A stretch of DNA of 64,000 bases, from contig NZ_JABURL010000094.1 of the NCBI RefSeq assembly GCF_014762705.1, positions 48,375 through 112,374 on the forward strand, in the 5' to 3' direction. The notes beneath the pieces are model-generated. The model searched no databases. It worked only from the letters and a program-made list of their open reading frames with translations, and was not told the DNA's origin. This DNA is from Cyclobacterium sp. Its GTDB lineage: Bacteria > Bacteroidota > Bacteroidia > Cytophagales > Cyclobacteriaceae. Positions 54,589 to 63,530 of the stretch are shown here, piece by piece; position 1 is the stretch's first letter, and the number at the start of each line of letters is the position of its first letter. The position numbers were made by a program, and so were the translations under genes.

Positions 54589-55313
54589 TTAGAGAGTTCC
54601 CAAACTTTAAAGTTTCTGTATCGGAAATGCGTCCATTTCATTTGTCGAAAGCCAATTTTACCTTCCTGCAAAACAGGTCCCAGGTCCTTTTCATCAACCC
54701 AATCAATGATTTTTCGATTGTCTATATACATCAAAATCCGGGAATCGTTTTTCACCAATTTGAGCTTATGGACTTTTTCAGAGCTTATTGGAATTCCAGG
54801 TTCCAATTGCTGAACCAGGTGAAACCCACTGTTTTTCCTCAAGTGTGAAATCTCCCTCCCCGGATTATCTATTCCATTGGCATAATAGGAAATGTGGTAA
54901 GCATTTATATGTTCACTTTTGGTATAGTGTCTAAAGGTACCATCCCTTTCGGGAAAAGAAGTATCGAAAATACCGGCACCATTATTCCCCTTGGCGGAAA
55001 AGAATATTATACACAAACCGGCTTCAATATTCAGGTTTTGGGCTTCCCATTCAGCAATAAAACTCCCTGGAAAATCCTCCGGACACCAAAATACATGGTG
55101 GAATTTTTCTTCCGGAGAATACATCTCCATCCAGCCATCCTGAAACCTGACCCGTCCGGGACCTTCCATTATCCAATCATCCACAGCTCCCTCAGAATCC
55201 ATATTATTTTGATAGACAAGTTCGCCTTTTTGAATTCCCTGTATTTGACAAAAGCATTCATGATAGGACAATAGCACAGTCAGAAAAAAGAAAACTACCG
55301 TTCTCATGTACAA
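54585..55313 (-). CDS. DUF1961 (YesU-like) exported protein
   Basis: A 242-residue exported protein with a signal peptide ending about YHECFCQ. The DUF1961 pattern is clear: HHVFWCPEDFPGSFIAEWEAQNLNIEAGLCIIFFSAKG, GIFDTSFPERDGTFRHYT, INAYHISYYANG and SHLRKNSGFHLVQQLEPGIP, then LKLVKNDSRILMYIDNRKIIDWVD. DUF1961 proteins have a concanavalin-like beta-sandwich and include YesU of Bacillus subtilis; their enzymatic or binding role is not settled. The stop codon overlaps the heparinase-like gene start by 4 nt (ATGA), so the two proteins are coupled and may act on the same substrate. The SusD stop lies 253 bp upstream, with a hairpin between. Confidence 0.85.
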   Translation of the reverse strand: MYMRTVVFFFLTVLLSYHECFCQIQGIQKGELVYQNNMDSEGAVDDWIMEGPGRVRFQDGWMEMYSPEEKFHHVFWCPEDFPGSFIAEWEAQNLNIEAGLCIIFFSAKGNNGAGIFDTSFPERDGTFRHYTKSEHINAYHISYYANGIDNPGREISHLRKNSGFHLVQQLEPGIPISSEKVHKLKLVKNDSRILMYIDNRKIIDWVDEKDLGPVLQEGKIGFRQMKWTHFRYRNFKVWELSK

Positions 55314-55494
55314 ATCGGCTTCATTTTTATTGCAATCTCAGTATTTTAACCAATTACCTGACCCGGTTATCCACACCCTGAGTCTCAGTCAATAGATCAA
55401 GAAATGATAACTAACCCCTTGAATCCGGTTACGATTTTGACAGGAAACGATCAGCGTTCGGATAGAGATTGCTAATTAATTTTTAACTAAAAGA

Positions 55495-55569
55495 TGAACC
55501 GCGAATTAAAACGGGAAAACAAAAGTCTCCCGTTTTAATCCCAATTCACCCATTCAATTTCGCGGTTCA
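55495..55569 (-). terminator. Two-tier hairpin after unit 4 SusD
   Basis: The inner stem is 12 bp (ATTAAAACGGGA at 55505-55516 with TCCCGTTTTAAT at 55528-55539). An outer arm pairs TGAACCGCGAATT (55495-55507) with AATTTCGCGGTTCA (55556-55569), with one bulged T, and takes in the SusD stop codon (55567-55569). It lies between SusD and the enzyme genes. It probably partly terminates transcription or protects the SusC-SusD message. A weak run of Ts in the stem end is the only termination tract. Confidence 0.55.
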
Positions 55570-57369
55570 GTACCCGGGGTTTTGCTGCAAGGGCGGCTGG
55601 GTCCTGTCAATTTCGTGTTGAGGAATAGGTCGAAGCAAATGCATTTCTGATAATGCACCATTGGATTTTGTCCAAAAATTATACTTTTGAGTTCTCTCAA
55701 TTAATTTATTCGTTCTTTTCAGATCAAACCACCTATTGAATTCACCCATTAACTCTCTTGCACTTTCATCCAAAATCATATCAATTGAAATATTGGCAGC
55801 GGTGGCTCTGTAGGACTCTGTTTCCAATGAACTTAGAATTTCAGGAAATTTTGCTTTTTGCGGATCCACTCCCTGACCTACTGCCCGATCCAACACTTTA
55901 TTGTAATAGACCTCTGCACCACCCAAAGAGCCGCCTGTAGCACCTTTCACGATAGCTTCAGCGGCTAAAAGATATGCCTCGGCAGATCGGAACAAAGCAA
56001 AATCAAAGGTTCCATGACCATCTCCATAGGGGATGTTTGGTTCCCAAAATTTCCACATGGTGGGTCTGAAAGCAGTAAGCCTTGAAATGGCCTCTCCACT
56101 AATGATCTGCTCATGATTCATAACAGCATAATTCTTGGATCCTCCCTCGTCAATTCCCTTGTCAGCACCGGAAGCCGGCCTATTCCATGGAGTCCAATAA
56201 GCAACGGTATCTCCTACTTCATAGCTTACCGTCAAGCTTGGATCATCAAAACTATAGGCATAATCATTAACGGGTTGAAGCGCATAAATGATCCGTAGAA
56301 AATTATGGGAATAGCGGCTATCGACCTGCGGATCAAATAACCGATACAGAGCGGGTGTGGGTTCATTTTGGTTCAAGTGTCGGTTGTAATCACTGGTTCT
56401 ACCCCTGCTACCCACCAACTCTGTGTTTCCCGGAAAAATAGAATGGTAATAATTGCCCGGTTCCCGGCCATTTCCTTCCATGGCATTGGTTAGCACATCG
56501 TTATTGTATTGAATTGCAAAAACCACCTCACTGTTTTTCGGATCCTGTGAACCTGAATATTGGGTCAACGGATTTTCAGAACGTATGGGAAATAGCGTGT
56601 TGTAGGATTCCACCAATGGATAGGCTTCTATCACTTTATCCGCATACTCCAGCGCTTTGTCGAAATCATCTGGATTCCCACCTAGAGAGTTGTTAAAATT
56701 CCAGCCACGGGTCAAATATACCTTTGACAGAAGAAACTGTGCCGCCCCTTTGGTCGCCCTGCCATAATCGGTAGCAATCTCTGGAAGGTCGGCCTCTGCT
56801 TCTGTTAAGTCTTTGATGATTTGAGAATAAATAGTAGCTGAGGCTATTCTTTCTACCCCGGTATTTGCCGTTATGGTTTCCTCAAGGGGCATGGGTACAT
56901 CCCCCCAGGTCTGCACCAGGTAAAAATAAGTAAGCGCGCGTAGAAATTTGGCCTCTCCTACTCTTGCCGCTTTGAGGGCCGGATTGGCATAAGTAATGTC
57001 TTCGGCCCTACTGATGGCTGCATTGGTCCTGCCAATCTCCCGGTAAAATATATCCCAGGGCCCGATAAATGTTTCCGATGTGATATTTACGTAGGTGTCG
57101 AGGGCAGGTCCCTGCCCTACTGCTTTTTCAGTCCAAAGACCATTTTGGAAAAGATCAGTCCCTGGTAAGGCTATGGGATACTGAAGAATAAAATCCCGCA
57201 GTAGTGGGTAACATGATTTAATTAAATCCTCGTACCCTGCTTCTGTGGTAACATAAGAATCTGTCGTGATATTTGAAATGGATTCTTCTTTAAGAAAATC
57301 CTGGCATCCTGTACCACTCAACATGAGAAGAAAAAACAGGAGCACATTTTGAAAGCTATATTTTTTCAT
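55567..57369 (-). CDS. SusD/RagB family glycan-binding lipoprotein (unit 4)
   Basis: A 600-residue lipoprotein, lipobox GTGC (Cys22), the longest of the four SusD proteins here. Features are EEESISNITTDSYVTTEAGYE-type N-terminus (LKEESISNITTDSYV), YREIGRTNAAISRAED, VGEAKFLRALTYFYLVQTWGDVPMPL, GAAQFLLSKVYLTRGWNF and FALFRSAEAYLLAAEAIVKG. ILDESARELMGEFNRWFDLKRT leads to the C-terminal DRTQPPLQQNPGY. It starts 32 nt after SusC. The greater length is mostly in the loop region (about 250-400), which may shape a different ligand site. A nested hairpin overlaps its stop codon. Confidence 0.95.
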   Translation of the reverse strand: MKKYSFQNVLLFFLLMLSGTGCQDFLKEESISNITTDSYVTTEAGYEDLIKSCYPLLRDFILQYPIALPGTDLFQNGLWTEKAVGQGPALDTYVNITSETFIGPWDIFYREIGRTNAAISRAEDITYANPALKAARVGEAKFLRALTYFYLVQTWGDVPMPLEETITANTGVERIASATIYSQIIKDLTEAEADLPEIATDYGRATKGAAQFLLSKVYLTRGWNFNNSLGGNPDDFDKALEYADKVIEAYPLVESYNTLFPIRSENPLTQYSGSQDPKNSEVVFAIQYNNDVLTNAMEGNGREPGNYYHSIFPGNTELVGSRGRTSDYNRHLNQNEPTPALYRLFDPQVDSRYSHNFLRIIYALQPVNDYAYSFDDPSLTVSYEVGDTVAYWTPWNRPASGADKGIDEGGSKNYAVMNHEQIISGEAISRLTAFRPTMWKFWEPNIPYGDGHGTFDFALFRSAEAYLLAAEAIVKGATGGSLGGAEVYYNKVLDRAVGQGVDPQKAKFPEILSSLETESYRATAANISIDMILDESARELMGEFNRWFDLKRTNKLIERTQKYNFWTKSNGALSEMHLLRPIPQHEIDRTQPPLQQNPGY

Positions 57370-57401
57370 TTTGTAACTATTTTAAATAACAGGAAGAGAA
57401 A

Positions 57402-60400
57402 TTAGAAAGATGCACTTACACCAAACTGGAAAATGGAATGGGGAACATCATCTTGGTAAGTACCGGAATTGAATTCAGGATCCATCCAAATATTTTTTTC
57501 CTTGGTAAAAACAAACACATTATTGGCCTGACCATAAAGTCTCAGATTACTGAATTTAATGGTATTGAGCAGGCCTGGTGGTAAGGTATACCCTAGCGTA
57601 ATGTTAGATATTCTCCAAAAGCTGGCATCCTTGTATTGAATGGCCTCCCGGAAAGGGTTATTTTGCCATACACCATAGTAATCATTGGTAGGATTATTTT
57701 CGGTCCAATAATTGAGGTTCAATCTATTGTAGCGATTACTACCGAGATCTCCCATGGTACCCTGTAGCAAGCTATTCCTGAACTGCACACCCTGCCGTGT
57801 GTACACAAAAATTGACAAATCCCAATCTTTATAGGTAAACATGTTGTTAATTCCAGCCATCCATTTGGGCAACTGATTTCCCAAAATAACCCGGTCATCG
57901 ATCCCTTCAGAAGAAGAAATCAATCCGTCATTATTCTGGTCAACTACCTTTACCGATCCTGGAACCTGCCCATAAGATAAGGCTTCTTCTGCTTCATCCA
58001 ACTGCCAGATTCCATCAAATTCATAGTAATAATTGGATCTTAGGGAGTGTCCTACAAAAAGCCTGTTGGCAATATCTTCCTGGACGGTTCCACCGTATAA
58101 TTCTAATATTTCATTGTGATTGGAAGAAAAATTAACTGTAGTATTCCACCTGAAATTTTGAGTTTGAACATTAACTGAATTTATGGTAACCTCAATTCCC
58201 CTATTGAGCAACTTCCCCACATTGGATGTTATCGCTCCAAAACCAAGGGAGGTAGGAATTGCTACATTTTGGATCAGATCATTTGTTTTTTTATTGTAAA
58301 GTTCAATTTCCGTATTAACCCGGTTTTCAAGAAAGCCCATGTTGATTCCCAGGTTAAATTCCTCACTATTTTCCCATCTCAATTCAGAATTTCCAATATT
58401 CCTTGGGGCATAACCATAAGCAGGGTTACCGTCAAAGTCATATGCTGTCCTGTTCAGATACGCCTGAGTGCTGTAAGGTGCTACAACATCATTCCCTACC
58501 CGACCATAGCTTAACCTGATTTTTAAATCTGAAAACAAATTTAAATTTTGAATGAACGCTTCATCTCCGATCCTGTAAGCAATTGCTGCCGAAGGAAAAA
58601 ATGCCCATTGGTTGCCTTCTGCTAAAACTGAGGAGCCATCATATCTTCCTGTAAGTGTAACCAGGTACTTTTCATTGAAAATATAATTGAACCTTCCCAT
58701 ATAGGACATGATAGACCTTTCTACCAAATCACTCCCTACACCATTGATCTGGGCGGCGGTATTTAGGGCATAAAAACTCGAGTTATATGCCAGGTTTTCT
58801 ACCCTTATCATGGAGCTTTCAAATCTTTCCTGAAGCGCACTCTGTACAGCTGTAAAATTCAGATCATGTAATCCAGTCTTAAATTTATAATTTAAAATAT
58901 TATCCCAGGTATAGGAACCATTAAATTGGAAGTCATTTCCGGCGCTGGGCAGTCTGTTTAGCCTGCTTTTGGAATCTGCTCCCCGGAATTCACCTCTTCT
59001 GCTGTTAAACACTGAAGCCGACAATGAGGACTTGAATGTTAATCCCTCAAAAGGAGTCAACTCTACATATCCATTGCCTAAGAAACTGGAAACTCTTGTT
59101 TCATCCTGAAAATTTTTGGCTGCTACCTCTGTTAAAGGATTATTGACCTGAGTATCCTTAATTCCCATCCAAAAAGCATATCCATCGACATTTTTGTCGT
59201 TGGTTTCAGTGGGATTACTTAAATCGTCGTAATAGATGGTACCTGTTGGTCTTGCCCTATATGCATTCCTCAAGGTTTCAAAGGAACCGGTACTTAAAAT
59301 ACTATGGGTATAGTACGTATTAAATCCAACTTTTACTACATTATTCAATTTGCTGTCTGCACTTCCTTTCAGATTGAATCTTTCAAAACCTGTGTGCAAA
59401 ACATTTCCTCTCTCATTCAAATATCCCGCTGAAAAATAATGAGTGGTATTTTCGTTCCCCCCGGAAAGTGCGATCACGTGACTGGTTTGAAGGGATGGAT
59501 CTGTAACTTCATCCACCCAATTAACAGATCTTCCATTTTGAACATTCTCCAATTGGGCAGTAGTCCAAATTACCTGAGCATTGGGATTTTCGGCAAGGAC
59601 CACATCATTGTAGGCTCCGTAAAACTCCTGTGCATTCATTAGGTCCGGCAAAAAAGCAGGTGTTTTGACCCCCGCATAACCCTCATAAGTCACTTTTGTT
59701 TTACCCTGCACCCCTTTTTTGGTGGTGATGATTATTACCCCATTGGCACCACGGGCACCATAAATGGCAGAGGATGAAGCATCTTTCAGCACATCCATGG
59801 AAGCTATATCACTGGGATTCAAAGTATTTAATTTTCCTCCCATTACTCCGTCAATCACAATCAATGGTTCATTGCTAAAACCAATAGATTGAAGTCCCCT
59901 GATATCAATGGTATAATCTGATCCCGGCCGGGAATTGATTTTGTTGACATTTACCCCGGCTACCTGACCTTGAAGTGCCCTGGCTGCCTGTACTGGGTTT
60001 TGCCTGATAATATCTTCTGAATCTATTGAACCTACTGCACCTGTCAAATCACTCTTTTTGATTTCTCCATATCCCACTACCACGACTTCCTCCAGAGCTG
60101 ATGCATCAGGTTCCAAACTAATGTTTAAACTGGATTGGTTGCTAATCGTGACGTTTTGGGCAATGTATCCAATATAAGAAAATACCAAAGTGGCCCCCTC
60201 TTCAACCGTCAGGGAATAATTACCATCTAAATCAGTAACGGTACCTGAGGTGGTGCCAAGCACTGTAACCGTAGCCCCTGGTAATGGCTCTCCGTTTTCA
60301 TCCGTAACTTTACCCGAAATAGTGATGTCATCATATTCCACCAACTCAACCAAACTTTTCTGGTCTGATTTCTTGACATGGATGGTCTCGTTGACTTGCT

Positions 60401-60725
60401 TGAACCGGAGGTTGGTTTGGGTCGCAATGGATACCAACAAGTCATACAGGCTTTCTCCATTGCTTTCTATGGTCACCAATGGACTGTTCTGGACTTCCCT
60501 GCCGGCAAAAACAAAATTGAAATCCGTTATCTTCTCCAGTTCTTTAAAGGCTGTTTCTACCTTTACCTGATTGAGTGAAAGGTTTACGTTTACTTCTTCT
60601 ATACTTTTCACCTGCGCATTGCCATTCCAGGCAAGCAGCAAACTCATGCTGAGGCATTGTAGGGTGAAAGCCAGGGTAAATAATTTGCTCATGTAAATTA
60701 CATGCTTAAGTAGGCATTTTTTCAT
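57402..60725 (-). CDS. SusC-type TonB-dependent receptor with STN domain (unit 4)
   Basis: A 1107-residue transporter with signal peptide ending LLAWNGNA. The STN domain is at about 45-118 (VNLSLNQVKVETAFKELEKI through FKQVNETIHVKK) and the carboxypeptidase-D-like domain at about 134-220 (ITISGKVTDENGEPLPGATV). EEVVVVGYGEIKKSDLTGAVG then leads into the plug, and the barrel ends FQFGVSASF. It is paired with FecR (60882) 156 bp upstream and SusD 32 nt downstream. The barrel sequence is clearly different from the other three SusC proteins. The nucleotide sequence of the carboxypeptidase-D region has also diverged from units 1 and 2, so it was not part of their conversion event. Confidence 0.95.
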   Translation of the reverse strand: MKKCLLKHVIYMSKLFTLAFTLQCLSMSLLLAWNGNAQVKSIEEVNVNLSLNQVKVETAFKELEKITDFNFVFAGREVQNSPLVTIESNGESLYDLLVSIATQTNLRFKQVNETIHVKKSDQKSLVELVEYDDITISGKVTDENGEPLPGATVTVLGTTSGTVTDLDGNYSLTVEEGATLVFSYIGYIAQNVTISNQSSLNISLEPDASALEEVVVVGYGEIKKSDLTGAVGSIDSEDIIRQNPVQAARALQGQVAGVNVNKINSRPGSDYTIDIRGLQSIGFSNEPLIVIDGVMGGKLNTLNPSDIASMDVLKDASSSAIYGARGANGVIIITTKKGVQGKTKVTYEGYAGVKTPAFLPDLMNAQEFYGAYNDVVLAENPNAQVIWTTAQLENVQNGRSVNWVDEVTDPSLQTSHVIALSGGNENTTHYFSAGYLNERGNVLHTGFERFNLKGSADSKLNNVVKVGFNTYYTHSILSTGSFETLRNAYRARPTGTIYYDDLSNPTETNDKNVDGYAFWMGIKDTQVNNPLTEVAAKNFQDETRVSSFLGNGYVELTPFEGLTFKSSLSASVFNSRRGEFRGADSKSRLNRLPSAGNDFQFNGSYTWDNILNYKFKTGLHDLNFTAVQSALQERFESSMIRVENLAYNSSFYALNTAAQINGVGSDLVERSIMSYMGRFNYIFNEKYLVTLTGRYDGSSVLAEGNQWAFFPSAAIAYRIGDEAFIQNLNLFSDLKIRLSYGRVGNDVVAPYSTQAYLNRTAYDFDGNPAYGYAPRNIGNSELRWENSEEFNLGINMGFLENRVNTEIELYNKKTNDLIQNVAIPTSLGFGAITSNVGKLLNRGIEVTINSVNVQTQNFRWNTTVNFSSNHNEILELYGGTVQEDIANRLFVGHSLRSNYYYEFDGIWQLDEAEEALSYGQVPGSVKVVDQNNDGLISSSEGIDDRVILGNQLPKWMAGINNMFTYKDWDLSIFVYTRQGVQFRNSLLQGTMGDLGSNRYNRLNLNYWTENNPTNDYYGVWQNNPFREAIQYKDASFWRISNITLGYTLPPGLLNTIKFSNLRLYGQANNVFVFTKEKNIWMDPEFNSGTYQDDVPHSIFQFGVSASF

Positions 60726-60881
60726 ATCTTTACATTGTTTGTTTAGGCTATTCGGTTAAATAAACATTTAACGGAACAGGGATGGCCGTCCCGGTTTCCG
60801 CTTACATTGGGGTCATAGGTGTTGACGCACTTGTGGCCCTTTTTCCTTTTTGTTCGTCAGGTTTTGTCCATAGGCGTGTTT

Positions 60882-61991
60882 TTATTTAAAGTTTAAGGTT
60901 ACCTGGTCTTCATCTATCCTAAAATCAAATCGGGCAGAATAACTCAGCCCTTCCAATACGTTCTCCAATGTTTGGTTGTGAAATCTCCCCGATAATTCCA
61001 AATCATTTCTGGGACGGTTTGCAAAATTTATTTTAACCCCATACCAATTTTCCAAAACCCGTTTAATTTCGATCATAGGGGTATGTTCAAAGACAATGGT
61101 CTTTTTGGTCCAGGCCAGCACCTTTTGCGCATCAAAGGCTACTTGTTTTACTTCCTCTCTGTCCAGATTGATTTGCAGGCCCTGCCCCTTATCAAGCCGT
61201 GTATTTTGAGAGGGCATCAATTCAAAATCCACTGCCACCAATCCAGTGAACAAGGAAATATCCAAAGGCTCATTTTCAAAGGCTTTGATATTAAAGGATG
61301 TACCCAGGGCGGTGGTGGTGACCGGACCGGTTTTGACTTTAAAGGGTCGGCTTTTGTCTTCCGCCACCTCAAAAAAGGCTTCGCCCTGCAACTCCAATAC
61401 CCGCTGATGGGGCTCGAAATTTTTAATGTACCGAAGGGAACTTCCCGAGTTAAGGATTACCCGGGAACCATCTTGCAAGGTCAGGTTGGACTTCACGCCA
61501 GGAGGAGCTAAATGTTCTTCAAATTTGAGGGGCTGCTCTACCAGCTGCGGTGAAGGCTGTGGAAAAAACAAACTGGCCATAAAAGAAAGGGAAAAAGCAA
61601 GGGCAAGGATGCCCACCAGCCTGTAAAATTGCATGGACTTGTTGTACTCCCCTCCAGTCCCCTTTTCAAATCTCCTGAGGGTACCCGATGAGTCCAGGGG
61701 TATAATTTTTTTGTCCCTGCCATCTACTTGAATTTTATCAAGGGCCTGGTCAATGGTCTTCCAGGTATCCTCTATGCGCTCCTGGCCCACCTTCCTGTCA
61801 TTTCTGGACATGTTCAATACCAGCTTTCTGGCCTGAACCATATCTTTGTGCTTTCCGGGATTTTCAGCCACATAGGCTTCCCAATAGGTTTTGGTGCCTG
61901 TATCGGGATGCAGCACCCATTTTTGGAATTCAGCATCCAAAACAAAATCTTCTACGGTATAATCTCTTTTGCACATGCTATTGGTATTCAT
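60882..61991 (-). CDS. FecR-family anti-sigma factor (unit 4)
   Basis: A 369-residue membrane anti-sigma factor. The cytoplasmic N-terminal part (about 1-115) contains the ETYWEAYVAENPGK-like KTYWEAYVAENPGKH helix. One transmembrane helix is at about 127-148 (VGILALAFSLSFMASLFF). The FecR periplasmic domain follows (about 165-260: SNLTLQDGSRVILNSGSSL, RVLELQGEAFFEVAEDKSRP, TTALGTSFNIKAFEN), with a DUF4974-type C-terminus (TIVFEHTPMIEIKRVLENWYG, SGRFHNQTLENVLEGLSYS). It is 546 bp downstream of its sigma factor gene, unusual compared with the 15-nt spacing in unit 2; the repeats at 62101-62525 sit in this gap. Confidence 0.95.
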   Translation of the reverse strand: MNTNSMCKRDYTVEDFVLDAEFQKWVLHPDTGTKTYWEAYVAENPGKHKDMVQARKLVLNMSRNDRKVGQERIEDTWKTIDQALDKIQVDGRDKKIIPLDSSGTLRRFEKGTGGEYNKSMQFYRLVGILALAFSLSFMASLFFPQPSPQLVEQPLKFEEHLAPPGVKSNLTLQDGSRVILNSGSSLRYIKNFEPHQRVLELQGEAFFEVAEDKSRPFKVKTGPVTTTALGTSFNIKAFENEPLDISLFTGLVAVDFELMPSQNTRLDKGQGLQINLDREEVKQVAFDAQKVLAWTKKTIVFEHTPMIEIKRVLENWYGVKINFANRPRNDLELSGRFHNQTLENVLEGLSYSARFDFRIDEDQVTLNFK

Positions 61992-62100
61992 ACAAAGGAG
62001 GCAAGGAAGGGATAAAGTTATCCTTCTAAAAGAAAAAATATTTTAATTTTTTTTAAAAGCCCGATTAAAAGCGGAATGAAACAGAATGAACGAAAAAATC

Positions 62101-62525
62101 CCCCTCCGCCCTACGCCGCGGCGGAGGGATTAGTTTACGTTCGGATTTACACTATATCAAAAGCCTTGCTTTCCACAGCCGGATTACATTGCCCAATTTT
62201 AGCGACAAGCCAGAATTTCAGCAACTCCCCCTTTCCCAAAAGGGCTGGGGGATTTAAAGACGAAAATAGCTCCGTCCTGAAAAAAGTTTACAGATTTAAA
62301 TTTTATTTATCGTTAGCCATAACGGAAATTTACGGAAATCAGTAAGCGTATAAATGGTATGGGCACAAAAAATGCCCCTTGCCCCTTGATAAGGGGGATC
62401 TGTGCACGTTCGGGCTTACCGAATTTAAAAAACCTTGGGGTTTATTAGCCCAATTACATTACCCAATTTCAGGAAAAAATCTCCTTTTCAGCAAATCTCC
62501 CTTTCCCAAAGGGGGCTGGGGGATT
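62101..62525. repeat. Pair of about 130-bp direct repeats with Gly-rich hairpins
   Basis: Two related copies lie at 62128-62255 and 62397-62524. Shared parts are CACGTTCGG/TACGTTCGG, ATTACATT followed by CCCAATTT, TTCAGCAA, then CTCCC and TTTCCCAAA, and GGGCTGGGGGATTT. The C/G-rich end can form a short hairpin. A related G+C inverted repeat (CCCTCCGCC...GGCGGAGGG) is at 62102-62128, and another pairing, CCCCTT/AAGGGG, is near 62376-62396. The pattern resembles dispersed small repeats common in Bacteroidota genomes. They sit between the sigma and FecR genes of unit 4, in a region of 546 bp with no coding sequence. Confidence 0.6.
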
Positions 62526-62537
62526 TTTCCAGACACT

Positions 62538-63137
62538 TCAAATTAAAAAAAATAACCCTAACAGCAGTGAAACCACATACTTTTTCAGGCTACCAATGGC
62601 TTTCCAGGCAAGTGTATATACGGATCGAAGGTTAATGCCCATCATTTTTGATACTTCCTCATAGGAAAACCGCTCAAAATACAGCAACTGTATCGCCTGC
62701 TTTTGTCGAAGGGGCAATTTTTCCAACCCTGCCGCCAATTTGATTTGAAGGCTTCTTTCTTGTTGCATCCCAATGAGTTCCCCTTCTTTGGATTCCAAGG
62801 ATAGCTGCCGGGTCCCCTCATCTCCCAGTTCTTCCCATTTCCATTTGGATCGCTTCTTACTTTCACGGTATATTTTATGGGAGAGGGACCTGAAAAGGTA
62901 AACTTTTACATTATCCGCTTTTTGAAGGTTTTGGTGATACTTCCACAGGTCAATAAAAACTTCTTGAATACAGTCCTGCACAAAATCGGCATCATTCACC
63001 AAGGCCAGGCCATACTTAAAAAGTTCATGGGCAAATAATCGGTATAAGCCTTCCAAACCATCTCGTTTTCCATTCCGTAACAATAGCCAAAGCTCATTGC
63101 GGTCATTAAAGGAAATAGGGTTTTCCTGGTATTTCAC
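62538..63137 (-). CDS. ECF RNA polymerase sigma factor (unit 4)
   Basis: A 199-residue ECF sigma factor. Region 2 is about 25-95 (GLYRLFAHELFKYGLALVND, VQDCIQEVFIDLWKYHQNLQ, KVYLFRSLSHKIYRESKK) and region 4 about 133-187 (LAAGLEKLPLRQKQAIQLLYFERFSYEEVSKMMGINLRSVYTLAWKAIGSL). It ends with a hydrophobic tail KYVVSLLLGLFFLI (186-199), unlike the basic end of the unit 2 sigma factor. Such tails occur in some Bacteroidota ECF groups and could associate with membrane. It is paired with the FecR at 60882 despite the intervening 546 bp, as both are on the same strand and no other partner is present. Confidence 0.9.
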   Translation of the reverse strand: MKYQENPISFNDRNELWLLLRNGKRDGLEGLYRLFAHELFKYGLALVNDADFVQDCIQEVFIDLWKYHQNLQKADNVKVYLFRSLSHKIYRESKKRSKWKWEELGDEGTRQLSLESKEGELIGMQQERSLQIKLAAGLEKLPLRQKQAIQLLYFERFSYEEVSKMMGINLRSVYTLAWKAIGSLKKYVVSLLLGLFFLI

Positions 63138-63530
63138 GATGGTTATTTTGGGTAAATATTTAATTCAATTCCTAATAATCGGTATAAATTTAAAAATTAG
63201 CAAATATTGTTAAGAAAAACCCTCTTATTTAGTAAGTGACGTAAAATCAAACGAAGGAATGGTCATTTTACCATCGAAAAAATCCTTTCACTTCTGCTTT
63301 TTTTGCAGAATAGTATTTTTGACAAACTGATCCAGTTTCCTCATTTTGCGCCGGAAACAGCATACCTTGTAGCAGGGCTAACGCAACAATCTCCTCGTAA
63401 ATGAGTGCCACCCTTTTTTTAAACCTAAAAATTCTTTAAAATTATACCAAACCAGGGATAAAACTCCTCATCCAATCTTACAGGAAAGGGGCCAGAACCG
63501 AAAAAAAATTACCACATTCCTTCGAAAACC
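63138..63530. other. Divergent intergenic region, no gene seen
   Basis: A 393-bp gap between the minus-strand sigma gene and the plus-strand amidohydrolase gene. It is AT-rich, particularly near 63170-63240 and 63410-63460. It must contain promoters for both flanking genes, but no clear -33/-7 pair could be chosen by eye. I see no small RNA, repeat or ORF in it. Confidence 0.45.

Noticed and set aside
62041..62537. Small RNA or riboswitch in the sigma-FecR gap
   Set aside because: The gap contains duplicated repeats and G+C hairpins but no known riboswitch motif or separate promoter/terminator pair could be defined.
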